Assembly (NCBI GenBank): GCA_900315635.1
Contig: OMZV01000022.1
Coordinates: 1 to 37,663 of the forward strand
Reading direction: 5' to 3'
DNA length: 37,663 nt
Origin: an uncultured Prevotella sp.
Lineage (GTDB): Bacteria; Bacteroidota; Bacteroidia; Bacteroidales; Bacteroidaceae
Within the stretch, counting starts at the first letter, position 1. The number at the start of each line of letters is the position of its first letter. The position numbers were made by a program, and so were the translations under genes. The notes under the pieces were generated by a model. That model ran no database searches. It was not told the origin of the DNA and saw only the letters and a program-made list of their open reading frames with translations. This document shows, in pieces, positions 33,955 through 37,663 of the stretch.

Positions 33955-34072
33955 CTTCGGTTTAGGTTCTGTCAATCAACGGTTAACAAAGGATTCAATT
34001 CGAAACATGAAGCAGAAGAGATTTGTAGCAGGAAGTAGTTGAAGTCGAAGCAATAAGTAGCAGAAAAACAAA

Positions 34073-34099
34073 AGCAGGTACCCAAATAAGGCACCTGCT
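34073..34099 (-). terminator. Terminator of the rplM-rpsI-rpsB-tsf operon
   Basis: On the minus strand AGCAGGTGCC and GGTACCTGCT form a 9-10 bp stem around a short AT loop, followed by TTTGTTTTT. It lies 45 bp after the tsf stop codon. Confidence 0.8.
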
Positions 34100-34144
34100 T
34101 CTTATTTATTAATATTGAATAATCTATCCAATAAGAGCCAATGA

Positions 34145-35149
34145 TTAGTCGGCAGCGAGAGAGAAGCGCTTGTAGTCAACGACCTTAAGATCCTTGTCCT
34201 GCTTCTTCAGCCAATCCTGAACGCTAATCTTTCCGTCAGCCTCATCAGCGAACTGGAACTCCTGATCGACGAGGCAGTTCTCCTTGTAGAACTTGTTCAT
34301 ACGACCCTTAGCGATGTTCTGGATCATGTTCTCGTTGAGCTTACCGGCAGCTTCCTTAGAAACGGCGTCGATAATCTCCTTAGCCTTGTCGGCATCCTCC
34401 TGAGTGAGCCACTTCTTAGCGACGTTAGACTCGATGTGCTCCGGAGAGTCAACGAGGTTAGGATTGATGCCAGCCTTCTTCAAAGCGACATTTACCTGAC
34501 GCAGAACCTGCTCTTCCTTGGTCTTCTCGATAGCAACCTTGAGCTCCTCGTCCTTGACGTTCTGAGGAACAGAAGCCTCGTCGAGAGCAACCGGCTTCAT
34601 GGCAGCAACCTGCATTGCAACCTTGTGAGCGGCGTCCTCATTCTCCTTGTTAAGCTGAACCATAGTAGCAAGAGTGTGCTTGCCCATGTGGTCGTAGACA
34701 GAAACATTGTCGCCTTCGATGAAGTTGTAACCATCAAGTTCCATCTTCTCACCGGTGATACCAGAGCGACGCTTTACAGCGGTCTCGGCGTCATCGCCAT
34801 TGGCGAGCTTAAGAGCCTTTACCTCGTCGAGGTTCTTCGGACGCTTCTCAATAATGGTATCGAGGATCTCCTGAACCATAGCGATGAAGTCCTTTCCAGC
34901 GGCAACGAAGTCGGTCTCGCACTTTACAGCAACCATTGCTGCGAATCCCGGAACCTTCTTCACGAGGACAACACCATTACTTGTCTCACGGTCAGAGCGT
35001 TTAGCAGCGATAGCCAGTCCACGCTCGCGGAGAAGTTCCTGAGCCTTTGGGAAGTCGCCGTCAGCCTCGGTAAGAGCCTTCTTGACATCAGCAAGTCCGG
35101 CACCTGTCATTGCGCGCAGTTTCTTAATATCTGCAATTGTAACAGCCAT
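34145..35149 (-). CDS. tsf: Elongation factor Ts
   Basis: The 334-residue protein is the guanine-nucleotide exchange factor that recycles EF-Tu. It opens MAVTIADIKKLRAMTGAGLADVKKALTEADGD, with a UBA-like domain and the conserved TGAG. GLAIAAKRSDRETSNG follows, then the EF-Tu contact region VAVKCETDFVAAGKDF, and VAMQVAAMKP in the dimerisation domain. It is longer than the E. coli protein (283), as is usual in Bacteroidetes. The gene follows rpsB after a 95-bp gap that holds a terminator-like hairpin. Confidence 0.97.
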   Translation of the reverse strand: MAVTIADIKKLRAMTGAGLADVKKALTEADGDFPKAQELLRERGLAIAAKRSDRETSNGVVLVKKVPGFAAMVAVKCETDFVAAGKDFIAMVQEILDTIIEKRPKNLDEVKALKLANGDDAETAVKRRSGITGEKMELDGYNFIEGDNVSVYDHMGKHTLATMVQLNKENEDAAHKVAMQVAAMKPVALDEASVPQNVKDEELKVAIEKTKEEQVLRQVNVALKKAGINPNLVDSPEHIESNVAKKWLTQEDADKAKEIIDAVSKEAAGKLNENMIQNIAKGRMNKFYKENCLVDQEFQFADEADGKISVQDWLKKQDKDLKVVDYKRFSLAAD

Positions 35150-35172
35150 TTTTTGTTTTCCTTTCTTATGGT

Positions 35173-35216
35173 TAAAATAAAACAGGCCTAATAGGCTCGG
35201 ATGAGCATATTAGGCC
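35173..35216 (-). terminator. Terminator-like hairpin between rpsB and tsf
   Basis: Read on the minus strand, GGCCTAATATGCTC pairs with GAGCCTATTAGGCC (13 of 14 bases) around a 4-base loop and is followed by TGTTTTATTTT. This has every mark of an intrinsic terminator. As tsf needs transcription too, it is likely to be partial, lowering tsf relative to rpsB. No separate tsf promoter was recognised between the hairpin and the start codon. Confidence 0.7.
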
Positions 35217-35244
35217 AATTAATATGCTATGATTAAACTAGTCT

Positions 35245-36126
35245 TTACTCAGCCTTTGGTGCTTCCTCAGCCTTTGGAGCCTCCTGTGCAGGAGCAGCCT
35301 CTTCAGCCTTTGGAGCCTCAGCAGCCTCAGCCTTTGGAGCCTCGTCAGCCTTGCGGGCACGACGTGCAGCACGGCGTGGCTGCTTGTCTCCAGCTTCCTC
35401 AGCCTGCTCAGCTGCAGCCTTCTCGTCAGCCTTCTCAGCCTTGCGCTCCTCAAGACCCTCAGCGATAGCGTCGCAGCAAGCGTTGAGGATTACCTCGATA
35501 GAGTCCTTGGCGTCGTCGTTAGCCGGGATAATGTAGTCGATGTTGCGTGGGTCAGAGTTGGTATCAACGATACCGAATACCGGGATACCCAGGCGGTTAG
35601 CCTCCTTAACGGCGATGTGCTCCTTGGCAACGTCAACGACGAACAGAGCAGAAGGCAGACGGTTAAGGTCGGCGATAGAACCGAGGTTCTTCTCGAGCTT
35701 AGCACGCTGGCGGCTGATCTGCAGCAACTCACGCTTTGAGAGGTTAGAGAATGTACCGTCGTTCATCATCTTGTCGATGTTGGTCATCTTCTTGACAGCC
35801 TTGCGGATAGTCTGGAAGTTGGTGAGTGTACCACCAGCCCAACGCTCGATGATGTATGGCATGTTGACACTGGCAGCTTTCTCAGCTACGATGTCCTTAG
35901 CCTGCTTCTTAGTAGCAACGAAGAGGATCTTCTTGCCCTGCTTTGCGATGCCCTTAAGAGCCTCTGCAGCCTCGTCAATCTTGACGACTGTCTTGTGAAG
36001 GTCGAGGATATGGATACCGTTGCGCTCCATGAAGATGTAAGGAGCCATAGCTGGGTTCCACTTGCGCTTGAGGTGGCCGAAGTGGCAACCTGCCTGTAAT
36101 AACTGGTCAAATGTTGTTCTTGACAT
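35245..36126 (-). CDS. rpsB: 30S ribosomal protein S2 with a long Ala/Glu/Lys tail
   Basis: The 293-residue protein starts with the S2 core: FDQLLQAGCHFGHLKRKWNPAMAPYIFMERNGIHILDL, then KKILFVATKKQAKDIV, YIIERWAGGTLTNFQTI and GIPVFGIVDTNSDPRNIDYIIPANDDA. S2 binds the 30S head next to S1 and the mRNA exit. The core ends near residue 225. About 68 further residues are low-complexity, with a basic patch (PRRAARRARK) and PKAE/APKAEE repeats, a disordered tail seen in several Bacteroidetes S2 proteins. It stands between rpsI and tsf, with an unusually long, hairpin-rich 271-bp region upstream. Confidence 0.97.
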   Translation of the reverse strand: MSRTTFDQLLQAGCHFGHLKRKWNPAMAPYIFMERNGIHILDLHKTVVKIDEAAEALKGIAKQGKKILFVATKKQAKDIVAEKAASVNMPYIIERWAGGTLTNFQTIRKAVKKMTNIDKMMNDGTFSNLSKRELLQISRQRAKLEKNLGSIADLNRLPSALFVVDVAKEHIAVKEANRLGIPVFGIVDTNSDPRNIDYIIPANDDAKDSIEVILNACCDAIAEGLEERKAEKADEKAAAEQAEEAGDKQPRRAARRARKADEAPKAEAAEAPKAEEAAPAQEAPKAEEAPKAE

Positions 36127-36397
36127 TTTTTCTTTGTGATTTTTGTTTGTTTACTTTCTTTTGAATTCTTGGGAGCCGTCGCGGTGCAACGGCATACACA
36201 ACCGAGGAGGAAAGGACCGTTGCTAAGCAACGGCAAACCCAACAGAAGGAAGGATGAACCCTAACGGACGAAAGGGATGGATCCGGATCCCGGATGTGTT
36301 GTTCAGAATCAGTCGCAGGGTAAGCAAAGAGCGTCCCTGCGATTTAGATACTAAACTTATTCCGACCTCCCTAGAGGGGAGGACCGGAGAGAGGCGT
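36127..36397 (-). promoter_or_regulatory. Hairpin-rich intercistronic region rpsI-rpsB
   Basis: In coding direction the 271 bp hold four stems. They are CCTCCC/GGGAGG (36367-36383, REP-like), TCGCAGGG/CCCTGCGA (36313-36320 with 36335-36342, 8 bp perfect), CCGTTGC/GCAACGG (36217-36223 with 36227-36233, 7 bp perfect) and GCCGTCGC/GCAACGGC (36175-36182 with 36186-36193, one mismatch). A GGATCC-GGATCC repeat lies at about 36287. No consensus promoter was found. It may be an rpsB leader used for S2 autoregulation, or a landing site for dispersed palindromes; both are inferences. Confidence 0.45.
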
Positions 36398-36784
36398 TTA
36401 ACGCTTACTGAACTGGAAGTGACGACGAGCCTTCGGCTGTCCTGGCTTCTTACGCTCAACAGCACGGCTGTCGCGTGTCAGGAATCCGGCGTCCTTCAGT
36501 TGCTTCTTGTCCTCAGCGTTAATCTTGACGAGTGCACGGGCGATAGCGAGGCGAAGAGCCTGGCTCTGACCAGTGAAACCACCACCGTCGAGGTTTACCT
36601 TGATGTCGTACTGTCCGTCAACGCCAAGGAGCTGCAGCGGCTGCTTAACAACGTAGCGCAGGATGGCTGATGGGAAGTACTGTTCGATGTCTCTCTTATT
36701 TATTGTGATTTTGCCGGTGCCCTCAGTGAGATAAACTCGTGCAACTGCACTCTTGCGGCGACCGATTGCATTGATTGTTTCCAT
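36398..36784 (-). CDS. rpsI: 30S ribosomal protein S9
   Basis: The 128-residue protein has all S9 marks: NAIGRRKSAVARVYLTEGTGKITINKRDIEQYFP, the GGGFTGQSQALRLAIARAL loop, LTRDSRAVERKKPGQPKARRHFQFSKR with the basic C-terminal tail that reaches the P-site tRNA. Length is standard. The final Lys-Arg is preserved. It lies 13 bp after rplM, the usual L13-S9 pair in bacteria. Confidence 0.97.
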   Translation of the reverse strand: METINAIGRRKSAVARVYLTEGTGKITINKRDIEQYFPSAILRYVVKQPLQLLGVDGQYDIKVNLDGGGFTGQSQALRLAIARALVKINAEDKKQLKDAGFLTRDSRAVERKKPGQPKARRHFQFSKR

Positions 36785-36797
36785 CGTTCTTTCCTAA

Positions 36798-37262
36798 TTA
36801 TTTATACTGGTTAATATCAATCTTCTTAGGCTTCTGAGCCTCGAGGCCACCGAGCTCGGCGCCTTCAATGATGTAAAGGTTGTCGATGAGCTTACGGCCA
36901 AGGCGACCCTTTGGCAGCATGCCCTTGACAGCGTGGCGAATCATCTTGTCGATACCGCCCTTACGGGTACGGAGGTCGGCAGGAGTATTGAAGCGCTGTC
37001 CACCAGGATAACCGGTATAACGTGTGTAGATCTTGTCGGTTTCCTTCTTACCAGAGAAAACGACCTTCTCAGCGTTGACAATGATAACGTTGTCACCGCA
37101 GTCCACATTAGGAGTGAAGTTTGGTTTGTACTTTCCGCGAATCAGCTTTGCAACCTTTGAGCACAAGCGGCCCACAATCTGGTCGGTGGCGTCAACGATG
37201 ACCCACTCTTTCTTAGCTGTTTCCTTATTAGCGGAAATAGTCTTGTAACTTAAAGTGTCCAT
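36798..37262 (-). CDS. rplM: 50S ribosomal protein L13
   Basis: The start chosen at 37262 gives 154 residues beginning MDTLSYKTISANKETAKKEW, the typical Bacteroidetes L13 N-terminus. A longer ORF to 37331 exists, but its extra 23 residues run across a terminator-like hairpin in the leader and do not look like L13. Core signatures are WVIVDATDQIVGRLCSKVAKLIRGK, DNVIIVNAEKVVFSGKK, YTRYTGYPGG and MLPKGRLGRKLIDNLYIIEG. L13 is an early 23S rRNA-binding assembly protein. It is the first gene of the operon. Confidence 0.97.
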   Translation of the reverse strand: MDTLSYKTISANKETAKKEWVIVDATDQIVGRLCSKVAKLIRGKYKPNFTPNVDCGDNVIIVNAEKVVFSGKKETDKIYTRYTGYPGGQRFNTPADLRTRKGGIDKMIRHAVKGMLPKGRLGRKLIDNLYIIEGAELGGLEAQKPKKIDINQYK

Positions 37263-37478
37263 AAAGATTTTAAATACTACTTTAAAAACGTTTTTATAAA
37301 AAATACTGTTTACGATAAACAGGGACCTCACGGCGCCTCCAGTCTAAAAGAGACCATCCAGCATTATCCCTGAATGCTTGTGGCAGCGATTCACGAACCA
37401 CCAAGTCTGGCCAAAGACAAGGCTATTCACACACTACCGGCTGTGAACCTTCTAAGTCTCAGTCCACAATCGCGGCTG
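37263..37478 (-). promoter_or_regulatory. rplM leader RNA, candidate L13-Bacteroidia autoregulatory leader
   Basis: The leader from the probable start near 37472 to the rplM ATG is about 210 nt, far longer than needed for translation. It contains several complementary stretches (for example AGACTTAGAAGG and TGAATAGCC regions) and ends in a terminator-like hairpin. A conserved L13-Bacteroidia leader motif upstream of rplM is described in comparative RNA work. I assign this region by position and style, not by alignment. Confidence 0.5.
37291..37322 (-). terminator. Attenuator-like hairpin just before rplM
   Basis: CTGTTTA and TAAACAG (37306-37312 with 37316-37322) form a perfect 7-bp stem with a 3-base loop. 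On the minus strand it is followed by TATTTTTTAT, about 30 nt before the start codon. A terminator here makes sense only as a regulated one. Confidence 0.6.
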
Positions 37479-37486
37479 CAAAGGTA
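37479..37486 (-). promoter_or_regulatory. -7 box of the ribosomal protein operon
   Basis: TACCTTTG on the minus strand, with transcription expected from about 37472. No good -33 TTG is seen at 19-20 bases. The 177 bp to the right edge of the window hold no convincing gene. Confidence 0.5.
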
Positions 37487-37663
37487 CACAAAATTTATAA
37501 GCGAGGGGAGAAGAACGAGAGGCGAAAAGTAAGTTTTATAGATTTTTAACTATAGTTACTGATAATGTAACTACTCAGCACCCCTTACCAGAAAATGTCA
37601 GAAGTCAGCGTTAATTATTTCTAAACTTGTTCTTGGGCTATTTCCAAACAGTTGTTAATGTGA

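Noticed and set aside
35229-35468. Pro/Gln-rich 79-codon ORF on the + strand
   Set aside because: It is the antisense of the low-complexity S2 tail and owes its length to that repeat.
37263-37331. N-terminal extension of L13
   Set aside because: The extra 23 residues run through the terminator-like hairpin of the leader; the Met at 37262 gives the standard protein.
37500-37663. Possible gene at the right edge
   Set aside because: No ORF of useful length or recognisable RNA was seen on either strand in this AT-rich stretch.

Overview
The window looks like a chromosomal segment of a Bacteroidales bacterium, probably of the Prevotellaceae/Muribaculaceae/Porphyromonadaceae type. The reasons are SusC/SusD pairs, acidic lipoprotein export signals, promoters of the TTG-N19/20-TAnnTTTG type with little use of Shine-Dalgarno sites, and the type IX secretion (T9SS) proteins PorU and PorV. 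Both ends are cut inside ordinary sequence. No rRNA, tRNA or CRISPR array was seen.

Layout. (1) 1-12,850, + strand: a glycan-uptake locus. A susC-susD-susE-susF set has a 197-nt leader and a terminator at its end. It is followed by a second, paralogous susC-susD pair with its own promoter and terminator. No glycoside hydrolase or regulator lies inside the window. (2) 12,863-14,156: an AT-rich element with inverted arms built from 22-bp units. It abuts a single-strand HUH (Y1/RAYT-like) transposase gene whose C-terminal half looks like a DprA/SLOG-type Rossmann domain. (3) 14,201-16,331, - strand: a GT2 and a GT4 glycosyltransferase. (4) 16,332-16,862: a promoter, a small transcript that could encode a basic 26-residue peptide, a terminator, and a REP doublet (REPIN-like). 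(5) 16,863-26,222, - strand: a probable operon FAH hydrolase - porU - porV - gtrA - UGM-like flavoprotein - GT-C membrane glycosyltransferase - ispF, with a good promoter at its head. (6) 26,223-26,660: a second copy of the 22-bp-unit element plus other palindromes. (7) 26,661-33,841, - strand: a five-gene envelope operon. It encodes a T9SS-tailed mini-protein, an exported protein of unknown function, a TonB-dependent receptor, a DUF4876 lipoprotein and a DUF6850-like barrel. Its promoter is overlapped by a perfect palindrome. A seven-unit 22-bp tandem array separates the second and third genes. (8) 34,073-37,486, - strand: rplM-rpsI-rpsB-tsf with a structured rplM leader, an internal terminator-like hairpin and a final terminator.

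How it works together. Most of the window serves the cell envelope. SusC/D/E/F import surface-bound glycan. PorU and PorV mature and attach T9SS cargo. GtrA, the UGM-like enzyme and the GT-C protein plausibly build or move a lipid-linked sugar. The TonB/DUF4876/DUF6850 operon takes up an unknown substrate.

The least explained material is the repeat biology: a RAYT-like enzyme, two diverged copies of a 22-bp-period inverted element, REP-like palindromes, and an unrelated-looking 22-bp array that repeats a GGAG-N6-ATG pattern. All of this comes from reading the sequence; no database search was run.
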